NCBI GenBank assembly: GCA_009823505.1 | Contig: VZQC01000350.1 | Span: 1,017,799-1,081,798 of the forward strand | Reading direction: 5' to 3' | DNA length: 64,000 nt | Origin: Rhizomys pruinosus | Taxonomy: Eukaryota; Chordata; Mammalia; Rodentia; Spalacidae | Part shown: piece after piece, positions 48,350-61,488 of the stretch | Layout: the number at the start of each line of letters is the position of its first letter | Numbering within the stretch: the stretch's first letter is position 1 | Position numbers and translations under genes: made by a program | Notes under the pieces: generated by a model | What the model was told of the DNA's origin: nothing | Seen by the model: the letters and a program-made list of their open reading frames with translations, nothing else | The model's database searches: none

Positions 48350-49193
48350 TATGCAATACAACTTGGAGAGAGAACGACAACTACAATAGAACTGGAAAAA
48401 AAAAAACCTGGAAAGACTCAGAAAAGATGCAAGATATGTATGACAGAGTGCAGGAACTCGGTGGGGTGGGGAAATGGAAAGGGTAAGTGACTCTAAATTA
48501 AATTGAGAAATGATGCATGATTAATGGAAAAAGTTTAATAACAATAAAAAGAAGGCTTCCTACACCAATGTCATTAGGTTGTTGCCAACATTTTTCTTCT
48601 ATCACTTCAGAGGTTTTGAAGTTTCACATTGAGGTCTTTGATCCACTTGAGTTGATTTTTATACATGGTGAAATGTATGGGTGTGAGTTTTTAGTTGGCT
48701 CAAAAGTGGTGATCCAGTGTTGCCAGCACAATTTTCCTGAGGATCCTGTCCGTCCTCCACTGAGTCTTCTTGGCCCTTTTGTTGAATATGAAGTGGCTAA
48801 AATTGGATGTGCGCGAGTTGCAAATCGTCAGTTTTGTTCCCTTGATCTACAAGTCTGTTTTCATGTGCTAATACCAGGCTGTTCTTATTAGTGTATCTCT
48901 GTAATATTGTTCGAATTCTGGTATAGTAACCCCTCCCTGCATTGCTCTTTTTGTCGCAGGGTTTTCTTTTGGCTATATGGGGTCTTTGTGAATTTTTCCA
49001 TATGAAATTCAGGATTTTTTTTCCCGAGAGTCTGTGAAGAGGCTCATGGGGATGTTAATTGGGATAGCAGTGAATCTGAGTAATCTTTTGGAGAAGGATG
49101 GTCATTTTTACTAGATTAAAACACTTCTCAATCCAGGACATGGGATGGTCCTTAGGGATCCACATCTGCTGGTATCTTCTTCAATTCCTTCTT
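48350..49193. repeat. Indel-rich copy of 50079-50891
   Basis: Same content and order as 50079-50891: an L1 tail on the plus strand, then reversed L1 ORF2. Single-base insertions are frequent. It stops exactly at the N at 49194. Confidence 0.85.
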
Positions 49194-49194
49194 N
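49194..49194. other. Single N, probable assembly join
   Basis: An isolated ambiguous base where indel-rich L1 text changes abruptly to a GGAA repeat. Confidence 0.8.
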
Positions 49195-49275
49195 GGAGGG
49201 AGGAAGGAAGGAAGGAAAGAAGGAAGGAAGGAAGGAAGGAAGGAAGGAAGGAAGGAAGGAAGGAAGGAAGGAAGG
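49195..49275. repeat. (GGAA)n microsatellite
   Basis: GGAA units with few interruptions, starting directly after the N. Confidence 0.95.
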
Positions 49276-49301
49276 GAAAGAATGATTGATATTTAAATCC
49301 T

Positions 49302-49705
49302 GTGCTGGATAGCTTTAGTGTCAACTTGACACACCTGGGTTAGGGAGCCTCAATTGGGGAATTGGCTCCATTGGATTGGCCTGTGGCCATGTCTGTGGAG
49401 TATTGTCTTGATTGTCAGGCAATGTGGGAGGGCCCAGCCCACAATGAGTAGTGCCACCCTGGGCAGGTTGTTGTGTACTGTATAAGAAAGTGGGCTGGGC
49501 ATGAACCAGAGGAGCAAGCCAGTGAACAGCATTCCTCCATGGCCTGTGCTTCAGCTCCTGCCTCCAGGTTCCTGACCTGAGTTCCTGCCTTGGGCTCCCT
49601 CAGTGATGAACTGTGACCCAGGAGATGTAAGCTGAATAAACCCTTTCCTCCCCAAGTTGGTGTCAGTCAGAGTGTTTTGTCACAGCAATGAAAGACAAAC
49701 TAGAA
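49302..49705 (+). repeat. LTR of an ERVL/MaLR-like element
   Basis: Contains the hallmark gtgtcaacttgacac, a TATA-like tactgtataag (49478), AATAAA at 49635 and ends near 49705. A widespread rodent LTR type; I cannot fix the subfamily. Confidence 0.65.
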
Positions 49706-50075
49706 AAGAAATTGGTACCAGAGAGTGGGCTATTGCTTGTGTCAGACCTGACCTTGGTGTTTTGGGGAAGGATTGTGGAAGCGTTTGGAACTTTGGGCTA
49801 GAACGATCATTGAATACCTAAAGATTGTTGTTGTGGAGCTTGGAGCAGTTTTGTTGAACGATTTATAGAAGATGGGAGCCTGGCTTATGAAGTTTCTAGT
49901 TTCAAAGGGAAGCAGAGATCATCAGGACTGTTTAATCTGTGGGTTCTGGTCAGCTGGGGCTAAAGAATCAGCTGTAAGTAACAAGAGACCAGAACCTGAA
50001 GGGAAATCTTTGTTGTACTGGGACAATTGATGCTGGTTAGCTGGGGTTGAAAAGTCAGCTGTAAGTAACAAGAGA
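49706..50075 (+). repeat. Internal start of the same LTR element
   Basis: Begins attggtaccagagagtggg directly after the LTR, as in MaLR/ERVL internal regions. It contains a two-fold repeat (about 49945-49990 and 50030-50078) with the shared piece 'cagctgtaagtaacaagaga'. It is cut off by an L1 tail at 50079. Confidence 0.55.
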
Positions 50076-50078
50076 CTA

Positions 50079-51225
50079 TATGCAATACAACTTGGAGAGA
50101 ACAACAACAACAATAGAACTGGAAAAAAAACTCTGGAAAGACTCAGAAAAAGATGCAAGATCGGTATGACAGAGTGCAGGAACTCGGGTGGGGTGGGGGG
50201 AATGGAAAGGTAAGTGACTCTAAATTAGATTGAGAAATGATGTATGATGTATGGAAAAAGTTTAATAACAATAAAAAAGAAAGTCTTTTCCTACACCTAT
50301 GTCATAGGTTGTGGACAACATTTTCTTCTATCACTTTCAGAGGTTTTGGTTTCACATTGAGGTCTTTGATCCACTTGGAGTTGATTTTTATACATGGTGA
50401 AATGTATGGGTTTAGTTTTATTCTTCAAGTGGTGATCCAGTTTTGCCAGCACAATTTTCTGAGGATCCTGTCTTTCCTCCACTGAGTCTTCTTGGCCCTT
50501 TTGTTTAATATGAGGTGGCTAAATTGGATGTGCTCAGGTTCAAATCCTCAGTTTTGTTCCATTGATCTACAAGTCTGTTTCTGTGCTAATACCAGGCTGT
50601 TCTTATTAGTGTATCTCTGTAATATTGTTCGAATTCTGGTATAGTACCCCTCCCATATTGCTCTTTTTTCTCAGGGTTGCTTTGGCTATATGGGGTCTTT
50701 TATTTTTCCATATGAAATTCAGGATTTTTTTTCCCTAAGTCTGTGAAGAGGCTCATGGGGATTTTAATTGGGATAGCATTGAATCTGTATAATACTTTGG
50801 ACAGGATGGTCATTTTTACTATATTAACACTTCCAATCCATGAACATGGGATGTCCTTCCATCTTCTGGTATCTTCTTCAATCTCCTTCTTGAGGGATTT
50901 AAAATTTTCATTGTAGAGGTTTTTAGTGACTTTGGTCTTGTTTGTTCCCAGATATTTTATTTTCTTGGAAGCTATTGTGAGTGAAAAATTCTCCTTGTAT
51001 TCCTTCTCCAATTGCTTGTTATTGGCATAATAAATGGCTACTAATTTTTCTAGGTGAATTTTGTATCCGCCATTTTACTGAACCTGTTGACGATTTCTAG
51101 GAGTTTTCTGATGGAGTTTTTGGCATCCCTTAGGTAAACTATGATGTCATCTGCAAAAAAGGATAGTTTTACCTCCTCTTTTCCAATTAGCACCCCTCTA
51201 ATTTTTTTCTTTTCTTATTTATCTT
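50079..51225. repeat. L1 tail (+) followed by L1 ORF2 (-)
   Basis: 50079-50280 is a plus-strand L1 3' end (G-rich tract near 50187-50200). 50281-51225 is reversed L1 ORF2 with a 103-codon open piece at 50700-51011 and the reverse-transcriptase FADD region near 51150. Confidence 0.8.
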
Positions 51226-51229
51226 TTCT

Positions 51230-52330
51230 TTTTTCCAATTAGCTTAAATGCAATACCATTTTTATTAAAACCTTTTAACCAATGTTGTTTAATATAAACA
51301 TTTTTACTTTTACTAGGTCTTAAAATAACATATAATATGTAGACAAAGTTTGGGCAAATTTGGATACCTGTTAAACACATATCAATTTGATATACATTGT
51401 TCCTTAAAATTCATTCATTAGACTGTGACTTCAGAGAAATCTAGTCCATTAATTTATATTATTTATTTGTATTTCTGTTTAAATCTCTAGTGAAATACCT
51501 CTATATAAATGTATAATAGTTACTTTAAACATCACTATAAATCTTATGAAGTGGGTTTATAACAATCATTTTTCTTTCAGTCCTTGGAAGTGGTTTTTCC
51601 AGGTTTGACACTAAACCCTGTTTTAAAGATGTTTTACCTAGCTGTTAAATGCTTTACAATACACATTTAACCACACTTTAAATTATATCTAAAATAAAAT
51701 AACATTATTTCATAAAACCAATTTATCTCCTACAACACTAAGAATTTGGTGGAATTTTCACCTTAGGTGTTGAAAAGGAGCACAAACAGCAGGTGGTGGC
51801 ATACACCCACAAAGGAGTTAACTGTTACCACAACTGTATAATTTTATTAGTATTTCTTATATATATATATTTAAATACCTATTATCTAATGTGCTGTGTG
51901 CGTTTCATTAGTAGGTTCGAAAGGTTATTCCTGGAACAAACTGTCAGCCAGTCCATGAAAGAAAACAGCCAGAATGACAGAGTCCAAGACAAAGCTTACA
52001 GAGAGAAGGTAGACTGTTTTGCTTCTCATCCATGTGCAGTCCCTTTAGAAGCCTAGGGAAAAACAATCTGGAAAGAAGGGGGTGAGGGTAGAAGAAGGCT
52101 AAAATGGGCGTGATTGGGGGAATGTTTGTGAAACACCGTTAATGATAGACTGGGACTCAATCAGTTTGATCAACATGTTTAAATACAAGCCCCCTAGCGC
52201 CCCCGTAGATGGTGGGAAGCCTTGGGCTGTTGGGTTTGGGCACAACGCTTGACAAATTGGTTTACATGAAGGGATATGCTTGTAGACTACATAAATTAAA
52301 ATAAATTATTGTTAAAAATTTAAAAAAAAC
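51230..52330 (+). repeat. Unclassified repeat 'X', copy 3, with 5' inversion
   Basis: 51230-51400 matches 30686-30850 in the same direction, but 51855-52330 matches copies 1 and 2 in the opposite direction and ends in A-rich sequence. One part is inverted relative to the other, the usual result of twin priming during L1-driven insertion. Confidence 0.65.
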
Positions 52331-52334
52331 AGAG

Positions 52335-52505
52335 AAAGGTGCCAGGAAAGTTTATGGCAGAATGCATGATTCTGGGGGATGGTTGGGGTGGGGTGGGGGG
52401 GAAGGGAAAGGGAAATAGGCCTGAAGCTAAGGGGAATTGGAAAATGAAAGGGGTATGAAAATACACAAAGCAATCGTAAAATATAGATATACAATATATG
52501 ATAGC
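52335..52505 (+). repeat. L1 3' UTR end, indel-rich
   Basis: G-rich tract at 52376-52412 and the L1 tail with extra bases. Stops at the N at 52506. Confidence 0.7.
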
Positions 52506-52506
52506 N
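52506..52506. other. Single N, probable assembly join
   Basis: Separates an L1 tail on the plus strand from a T-run and clean minus-strand L1 ORF1 sequence. Confidence 0.8.
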
Positions 52507-53240
52507 TTTTTTTTTTTTTTTCAACATTGGATCTTTTCAGTGTTTCCACTTTCTTCTGGAGTTTGTCATTTTCTCCCCTGTCATTCTCTCTCTCTAGGTC
52601 CTTCTTGAGTTTTTCATTCTCTGTCTGTAGTTCTCTGACTTGTTCTTCATATTCTTTGATTTCTTTGAATATGCCTGCAATTCTTCCTCTAAGGTCTGTA
52701 TCCTGGGCCATCCCCAGGGCGATCCCACTGTATGACTCCCTCACAGGGTTGGTAGAGCTTGGTGTGAAATTATCCTGCACCTTTCCCCTGTTGTCCCTTC
52801 GTCATGTCCCTGGAATGTGGGTCTCTTTATGCTTGTACTCCAATGCGAATCCCAAATGCCTCTGTGTTGAAGGCTTGATTTGCTTGTCTCCTTCAGATGC
52901 CTTCATTGTTTGTTTGACTGATTTGTTTTTCTCCTTGTTTTTGGATTGTTGACTTGTCTAAGTTTTAGGCTTTCTATTAAAGTTTATCTCACTCTTCCCT
53001 TTCTGTTCTGAAGGTTCTCCAAAGAATCCACTTGGACATTCCCTCAGCAATTCCATTTGAGGGGGATATGCCTAGCTTAGCCCATACCCTGGTATTCTGT
53101 GCTTCAGGTGGTCCTGGGAAATCTCCTCTCTGAGCTCTGTGCACGCAAGTCTCACAGTGGCAACGGGCCCACCTCTTATACCAGTTAGCAGGGAGACTCC
53201 GCCCCTGTGCTTCAGGTTGTCCTGAAGCTCTGTGCACTCC
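52507..53240 (-). repeat. L1 5' end: ORF1 N-terminus and 5' UTR
   Basis: The minus-strand frame from 52780 encodes the ORF1 N-terminus with a strongly charged coiled coil (Glu/Lys-rich, about 52690-52530). Upstream of it (52790-53240) is GC-rich 5' UTR sequence. ORF1 is the L1 RNA-binding protein; only its start is present. Confidence 0.72.
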
Positions 53241-53244
53241 AGTT

Positions 53245-56200
53245 TACTTTTTTGGATATATCTTTACCTGGTTTTGGCATTAGAATGGTGTTGGCTTCAT
53301 AGAATTTGGGAGATTTCCTTCTGTTTCTATCCTCTTGAATAATTTGAGTAGTAGTGGCTGTAGGTCTTCTTTAAGTATCTATAGAATTATGCCATGAAAC
53401 CATCTGGGGCTGGGCTTTATTTTGTTGGGAGATTTTTTTTTATCACACTTTCAATTTCCTCCTTTATTATGGGTATATTTAAGCTGTCGATCTCTTCCAT
53501 TAGGTCTTGATGGATTCCATGATGTCAGGCATTCATCCATTTATCTTGGGGTTTTTTTCCCATTTACTTTCATTTATTTCATTTTTTTAACAAGAAGTAA
53601 TAAGTTTTGAGTACAATAATCCTTCATGTAAACCAATTTGTAAGCAGTTGTGCCCAAACCCACACAGCCCAAGGCTCCCACCATCCAGCTAGAGGGGCTT
53701 GTATGTATAATCAAGTTGATCAAATAGGAGTCCAGTCTATATTACTGTAGTTTCACCATTCACCCCAATTGCAGCCCTTATATTCTACCATGCCCCTTCT
53801 TCCGCAGATTGTTCCCTAGGCTTAGAAAAGCTGCACAGGTAGATGAGAAGCAAAACAGTCTACTTTCTCTGGAGATGTCTTTTTGGACTGACCAGTTCTG
53901 GCTGTTTCTTTTCATGGGCTGACAGTTTGTTCAGGAATAACCTTTCAATACTACTAATGAAGCACAGGCCATTAGATATATAGATATTTAAACATTACTA
54001 ATTATTATGGTAAGTTACTTTGGTATAGACACAGATGTTTGGATGGTATGCTAATCCATGAATTATGTTTTTTTCTGTAAAAGATGACAAGGTCTTACTG
54101 TGGCTTATAACATCTCCTAACTACTAGAGGATGTAAGCTTGTGGCATCAGCCAAGAATTATTCCTCCAAAGAGAGAGCTAATAGCCAATTAGATTTGGGA
54201 TATACAGACATATGGCTGTCACTGCTGCACTGCTGACACGCATGCTGATGCTTGAGTCTTGCTTAACTCAAGGAGTCCAATATTTGCTTTATTGGTTTAG
54301 TGGCCTTTGGTAGCACTCTCTGATATACCAGAGACCAACTGTACACTTGCAAGTGCTGTCTCAATACATCTATCCCATGCTTACATCAGGTCTTCGACAG
54401 CAGGACCTTACTGCCTCTCTTCTTGCAGGTATCCTTGTTTACAGGCAAGAAACCTTTACCTTTTGGGGGGGGGGCTTGGATCCCCTGGCCAACATCTCCT
54501 TGGCAGAATAATCCATTGCTGATATCAGAGCTCTCTTGTATTACTATATTTTGCTTAAATACACAGTTTAAAGAGACTCTAGTATTATATTTGGTTCTGA
54601 ATAGAGAATAATCCTTTTCACAGTTTCTATGTCTATTAGTAAATTAAAGAAAACAGTTTTTACCAGTTTTATAAGAGATAACCTCTATAACAGTCAGCTT
54701 TAATTTACAGTTAGAGATTGACTTCCTTACCATCATATTTTTCTTTGTTCTATGAAAAGGAGGTAAGAAAGTCTCTCATATTAAAGTGGTATGACACCTA
54801 GATGGTAAGGTTCATTAGGACTCATTATAAACAATTGTTACAAATAGGATCCACAGAGATGTTTGATGCCTGTAGCAGTCTGAGGTTTTTCCTCCTTTTA
54901 ATGCTTAGAGGGGAAAACTTCTCTGCTGGTATTTCTTGGTACATCCTACACAATGCAAAGCTGTATCTTTTCTTTCTTAGCCGTTAAGTTGGTGACGTTT
55001 TGACCTGTGGGAACATACAAATCTTTTCCCCATAGTTAGTTTTAAGATTAAATTGAAAATTTTGGGGGTTTTCAAATTTAGTGAAGTATAGGTTTTTTAA
55101 ATATTTCCATATGAGTGTCTGAATCTTTTTGCTATATGTTGTGATGTTTCCCTTTTCATCTCTCATTTTGTTGATTTGGAGTTGTTCTTTCCTTCTTTTG
55201 GTCAACTGGACTAAAAGTCTATCTTGTTTATCATTTCAAAGAACTCTTGGATTTACTGATTTTTGTATTGTTTCCTTTGTTTCTGTTTCATTGATTTCTG
55301 CTCTGATTTTTGTTATTTCTTCCTGTCTGCCAGGTTTAGGATTCATGTGTTGCTGCCTCTCAAGTATTGTTAGTTGCAGTGTTAGGTCATTTGTTCGTGT
55401 TCTTTCTGTTTTCTTAATGTAGGCACTTAGAGCTACGAATTTCCCTTTCAGGACTGCTTCTATGGTGTCCCACAGGTTTTACTGTGTTGTTTAATCCCTT
55501 TCATTTAGTGCCAGGAATGCTTTTATTTATTTTTTCCTTATTTCTCCTTTGATCCATTTGTTATTCAGTAGTGTGTTGTTTGGTCTTCATGTGTTCTTGT
55601 AACTCATAGGGCTGTTTCTGATGTTGATATTAAGCTTTATTTCACTGTGGTTTGATAGGATGCATGAAATTATTTCATTTTTTTGTATTCATTGAGGTTT
55701 GCTCTGTGTCCCAGTATATGGTCGATTTTAGAGAATGTTCCATGGGGTGCTGAGTAAAAAGTATATTCTTTGGTGTTTGGGTAGAATATTTGGTAGATGT
55801 CTGTTAGGTCCATTTGGTGTATCATATTGTAGAGTTCAGATGTCTCTCTGTTTATTCTTTGTCCAGTTGACCTGTCCAATGGGCTCAGTGGGGTACTGAA
55901 GTATCCCAATATTAGTGTGCTGGGATTGATCTGTGCCATGAGGTCCTGCAGGACTGTGTTTATGAAGTTCAATGCACCAGAGTTTCGTGCATATTATGTT
56001 TATGATTGTGAAATCTTCATGGTTGATTAATCCTTTCATAAGGATATAGTGACCCTCACCATCTCTTCTGATTAGTTTTACTTTGAAATCTATTTTGTCT
56101 GATATTAAAATAACAAATCCTGCTTGCTTTTTGGTACCATTTGCTTGGAATATTTTTTCTATCCTTTCACCTTATGATGATGCCTGTCCTTGAAGGTTAG

Positions 56201-57735
56201 GCGTGTTTCTTGTAGACAACAGAAAGATGGATTCAGTTTCTTAATCCATTCTCCCAGTATATTTCTCTTGATTCGCGAGTTCAGAACATTAATATTTAGG
56301 GTTAATATTGAGAGGATGTATATTGCTTCTCTTCAGTTTGTTTTCTGTTTGCATTTTTAGTCTATGTTTGCATTTCTGGGGCTATACCTTCATTATGTTT
56401 AGCCACTTGAGGATAGCTGCTCCTTTTCTCTGTCCTCTGAATTGCTTTGAGTATTTTCTGAAGGTTTGGTTTCCTAGACATGTATTCTTTCCTCGTGTTT
56501 ATGTCATGGAAGATTTTCCTTCCTCCTTTGATTATAATTGGCATTTTTCCTAGGTAGAGTAACCTGCGTTGGCATCTGTAGTCATTTAATACTGGGAATA
56601 CTTTGGTCCAAGCTCTTCTGGCTTTCTTCATTTGCATTGAAAAGTCAGCTATAATTCTGATGGGGTTTCCTTTATATGTAACTTGCTGCTTTACTCTTGT
56701 GGCTTTCAGTATTCTGTCTTTGTTTTGAGCATCTAGGGTTTTGATTATGATATGGAGTCATGAGTTTCTTTTCTGATCTTGTCTATTTAGAGTTCTGTGT
56801 GCTTCTCATATTTATGTGGGCATAACTTTTTCAGTTTGGGGAAATTTTCTTCTATAAACTGCTGAAGATCTGGTCCATACCATTATCCTGGGCTTCTTCT
56901 CCTTCCTCTATACCTATGATGGAGAGGTTTGGTCTCTTCATTGTGTCCCACGTTTCTTGCTTATTCCACTCCTGTGTGGTTTTTTTTTTTTTAATTTTTC
57001 ATAGTCTTTGCTTGAGCTCTTCTGTTCTTCCGTGTTATCTTCTAGACTTGATATTCTATTTTCTGTTTACTGAATCTTTCTCCTGCTCTTTCCTATTGAC
57101 TGGATGAGTGTTTAATTTCCTTTTACATTTCACCCTGAGATTACTTTAGTATTTCCATTTCCTTCCAGAGCTTGCCATTCTCTTCTTCTAGTTTTTCAGT
57201 TTCGTTTTTCATTTTAGCCTGAGATTTTGTTCAGTGTTTCCATTTCTTTCCGGAGTTGGTCATTCTCTCCCTTTAATTCTTGTTATTTCTTTATATTCTT
57301 TGATTTCTTTGACTATGTCTATGATTGTTCCTTTACGATCTGTGTTCTGAGTTACCTCTAGAGAAATCTCATTGTTGGAGTCTTCTATAGCACTGAAAGA
57401 ATTTGGTGGGGATTTATTATGAGCTTTCCCATGTTGCTGAATTTTCATTGTGCTTTTGGCATGTGGATTTGATTTTTTGATTTGTTATTTGTAATCTGAT
57501 GTAAGATTCAGGTTTTTCTTCCTTGTGTTGAAGGCCTGTTCCTCTCCATAATCTGTGGAGTGGTGGGTTCACTGTTTCTTTGATTACTTTATGCTACTCT
57601 TTCCACAAGGATGCCTGCACCACGGGAGGGAGGCAGTAAACCCAGTGGGAGAATCCTATGGCATGGAAACCCACCAGGACCAAGAATGATGGCCTGCCAC
57701 CCACTCTTCACCTGACATGACTGGACGGGAGGCTC
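53245..57735 (-). repeat. Third long L1 copy, interrupted by repeat X
   Basis: Right to left: 5' UTR (57735-57480), ORF1 with coiled-coil region (57450-56340), ORF2 endonuclease (about 56330-55560), linker (55422-55045), then repeat X (55040-53560), then ORF2 continues (53555-53245). The L1 reading resumes at the equivalent of 33685, so X inserted into an existing L1. Frames are broken. Confidence 0.8.
53560..55040 (-). repeat. Unclassified repeat 'X', copy 2, inside L1
   Basis: Homologous along its length to 29111-30560, with clean L1 on both sides, so the element ends are defined here. The A-rich tail (minus strand) lies at 53560-53590. Confidence 0.7.
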
Positions 57736-57736
57736 N
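57736..57736. other. Single N, probable assembly join
   Basis: Left of it is L1 5' UTR; right of it the text jumps into the middle of an olfactory receptor coding sequence. Confidence 0.85.
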
Positions 57737-57930
57737 GCCTATTTGAAACCAATTCCTGATTATTCCACAGATTTGGGACTTTCTCTATATCTCATTTTCT
57801 ACTCTGTGATGCCACCATCTATGAATCCAATAATATACACAGCCTAAGGAAAAGGAAATCAAAGCTGCTTTACGGAACATTTTATGGAAACTATCATTGT
57901 GAATTTCATTGGGGAAAAAATACTGACTAG
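57737..57930 (+). pseudogene. 3' fragment of olfactory receptor (copy of unit 2)
   Basis: Corresponds to 41941-42126, the region of helices 6-7 and the tail, with several single-base insertions and deletions that destroy the frame. It starts exactly after an N, so it is likely a partial, poorly polished copy and not an independent gene. Confidence 0.85.
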
Positions 57931-60900
57931 CAATGGACGTAAACTCATGAAATATGGTACCACAGGTGTAAACTTTCTACAATTTACAAGTTCTTTGATA
58001 TGTAAAGGTTTTATGTTCGCGAGTTCGTAAATTCATTTAAGTTAAAATAGATTTCAGTAAAACAGGGGTGTACAATTTCATAATCCTGAGTCAACTATTA
58101 CTGTCTCAAAACCTGCGTAAGCTGTGTATTTGTTGCAAAAAGTGCATCTGCGCAATTCTTAACTCACAAGCACTATGACAAACTTCTGAATGCTTAAAGA
58201 AGCTGCCCTTTTCCAACTACTTGAGACTTCCTGAGACATTTCTTTGGCATTGCAAAGACACCTTGTACAATGTTGAAGTAAGATGAATGGTGTTTTGGAA
58301 TGGGCTTAGATTATCCTAGTATTCATGAATGAAAATAAATACACCCCATAAAAATTGGAGAGAAATTGTTATGATTTTGCTCAGAGAAAACTGCGAGAAA
58401 AATAAATCTCAGGTTGAGGTCCATAGTGTTCCTATTATTGAAAGAGCTGGACCATTGTCCAACAGTTACACAGAATAGAGAGTTCAGCTTCCAGGGCTGA
58501 ACAGACACAGAAAACCTATTTCCACTAGAGATTCCGAGATGAGGAATGCTGCAGAGGCTCCTAACGTCCCTACCTCAGAAATTGAGGAGCTGTATCTTTT
58601 CATCGCTTGTATTTGAAAAACCGATAAAACAATGATAATTATTATATAACTAAGAGAGTTGCTAAAGAACCTAAATAAGTATATTGCCTTAACCATCTTA
58701 ACCACATGTCCTCATATTAGAATGATATGTACTGTCAATATAAATCAAGAATATTGAAAAGAAAAAAGATGCACGATTCTTACTCACTAGGGAATTTGAA
58801 GTCTGTATGAAAAAATCTATAAGTTTCAATGCCTCTCAATTACAACAAACAAAATAAATTATGATATAATTTGCTTTAATTTTCTATTTGTGTTATTATC
58901 AGGTAGATCTGATCATTTTGAACCTTGAACTCTTGAGAAGTGAGTAATGAAATAGTTAAGAAGACACCATATCTTCTGGATGTGTTCACCCAGTAATTCC
59001 TCAATTGATGTTTTGGTTTCTATTCATTGAGAATATTATTTTTAGTTTGTTAAAAATTATTCTTTTTAGCTTCACACATTTTTGAATCTGGTTTCATCTA
59101 CATTTTTTGACTGCCTATTTAAGGTTTAATTATATTGTGTTAATAGAATATTTTCAGGGCTGGGCAGATGGCTCAGAGATAAGAGGACTGGGCTTTCTTG
59201 TAGAAAACGGGGTTCAATCCCAGCACACATGCCACCTAACACCGCATACCTCTACCTTCCCATATGCAGAGAATCAAACGATGCTTCGAGTCGTCTCATC
59301 ACTGCTTCTTTGCACATCACAACATCATGGCAACACATTACACACATGCACGTGAGTAACTGCTCATGATATAAATATAAAAAGTACTAAGTAATTCATC
59401 AAAATGATCTTTATACTAATTCAAGTAAGATTCAAAATCGTTCTGAATGTTTTGGCGCTTCAGCCTGATTAGTCAAAATCATATGCACGAGCGAGATTTC
59501 AGACGGGGTCTCAAGAAGAGGAAGTGAGACTTAATAGTATATTACTGATGGAGACAAACAATTAGGGACTTAACCCAGTGTTATACGATAACCAGCAACT
59601 TGGAGGGAGAGTTAAATTTGTTTAAGCCGGTAGTATAATTGAATTTATATGCCTCGGTTGAATTTGTATCGTGGCTGTGTGGAAAGATATCATTACACTT
59701 TATGAACAGGTGCAAGACACGCCATGATTGGAGATATAGTCCATTGTCAGCTTATTGGATGTCATAAGTAAAGAAGTAAGCGATAGTAAACAGAACTGTG
59801 GCAGCTTAAACTTATCTGTATAAAAAAAATGAAAACAAAAACAAGAACAAAAAAGCAGACCAAAAATGCAGAAACTTTAATGGCGAGAAAAATGACCATA
59901 GATACCTGAGGGATGGATAGGGGTGGGATGGGAGGAAGGGAAGGGGATATATGCCTGAACTGAATTGGAAAATGATGTATGAAATACACAAAGCATCAAT
60001 AAAAAAATAAAATAAAATAAACTGCAGTAAAGACACGAAAAAAAAAAAGAAGAGAATTCTTTTAGACAGCTCCCAAAAGTTGACATGTGATATGTGAGAT
60101 CATCATGGTTTGTTGTGGTGAGGGGTCTCTTGTGGTTTGTATTCTGTCAGCACCTCATTTCATCAGGTGGAGTCAAAGGTTTTCACCTTTTTAAGGCACT
60201 GATCACATTCATGAGGACCCTGGCTTTATAATGTAATTACTTTCGTAAATTTCCATTCCCAAATATCACTGCATTGGAGTTTGGATTTCACCATGTGCAT
60301 TTTGGGGGTGAGGGACACAGAAAATCATCTATAATTGGATAATTTTCAATAACCACTGCCTTTTTTAGTTTCAGTTTAGCAAGAAAATCAAGAAGGAAAT
60401 AGTTCTAGTAAGTACTGTGAGATATTTACAGAAGACAATATTTTCATCCAATTAATTTTATTTCTTTATTAGTATGTTTGTGTGGTGTGAATGTGATGCC
60501 AGAGGATAGCTCACAGGAGTTGATTCTCTCCTTCCAGGATATGGCTTCCATGAGTAGAACTTGGGTCACCAGGTTTGGAAGCAAGTATCCTTACCAGTAA
60601 CTCATCTTTGTTATTCAATTTTAAAAGCACAATTTCATTACAATTCACTTACTCATGATTTTGCCACTGAGTTGGCTTAGTTATATTGCATTTCTTTAAA
60701 TAGATTATTAGCTGTTTGATATTCATCCTTCCCCTTTCAACCCTATTGTTAATTTTAGTATGAGTGTGGGTCTTGAACTATTTTCTACTTGCTTGAGATA
60801 CCTGAATTTTCTGATATGGAATTTCGATGTGTACTTAAATTCTCTGGACTTTCTATGTTCATGAGTTAATATTTCATTTATTTTACTGCCTCATATATTT

Positions 60901-61241
60901 AAGGTCAATATCCAAAGAATGTTACTTTTTGAAAAAAATTAATGCTGTTTAGGCCACAATGGCCAATAGCTCTCCCAGGCCCTTTCTTTCCGTGAAGATT
61001 CTGTCTTAACAGCAACATATTGGGCAAGTAGGACTTGTGAAGATTCCAGATACAGAGTTAACAATATACAGTACTCTGGCTTAGTTCATGGATTATATCT
61101 TCTTCTTCTTCTTTTTCTTGTCTTTTCACGCCAGGGTCTCCCTGTAGCTCCAGCTGGCCTGGACTGGAACTCGCTGTGTAGACCATGACAAAGATCCGCC
61201 CGCCTCTGCCTCCCAAGTGCTAGGATTAAAGGTGTGCACCT
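57737..61241. repeat. Indel-rich copy of 41941-45201
   Basis: Same content and order as 41941-45201: receptor 3' end, flank, old B2 (59155-59385), L1 tail (59865-60020), SINE fragment and B1 (61110-61240). Differences are dominated by single-base indels, densest in the first half. Confidence 0.92.
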
Positions 61242-61488
61242 GGGGCTGGAGAGATGGCCTAGCGGTTAAGAGCGCCGACTGCTCTTACAGAGGACCCGGG
61301 TTCGATCCCCAGCACCCACATGGCGGCTGAGAACCGTCTGAAGCTCCAATTCCAGGAGAACTCCAGTTCCAGGGGAATCCGAGACCCTCTTCTGAACTCC
61401 GCGGCGTTGCACGACACGGGTGCACAGACTTGCATGCAGACAGTACATTCATACACATACAGAAATAACTAAAAAATTAAAAAAAAAC
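61242..61488 (+). repeat. Hybrid B2 SINE
   Basis: The left flank is aaaggtgtgcacct, as for the B2 at 45202. The right flank is atttagaaagtctttt, as for the B2 at 31764. One B2 cannot have two different target duplications, so the join between the two copied regions lies inside this B2. Confidence 0.88.

Noticed and set aside
57737..57930. A third olfactory receptor gene
   Set aside because: Only the last fifth of the coding region, indel-ridden and starting at an N; best read as a partial copy of 41941-42126.
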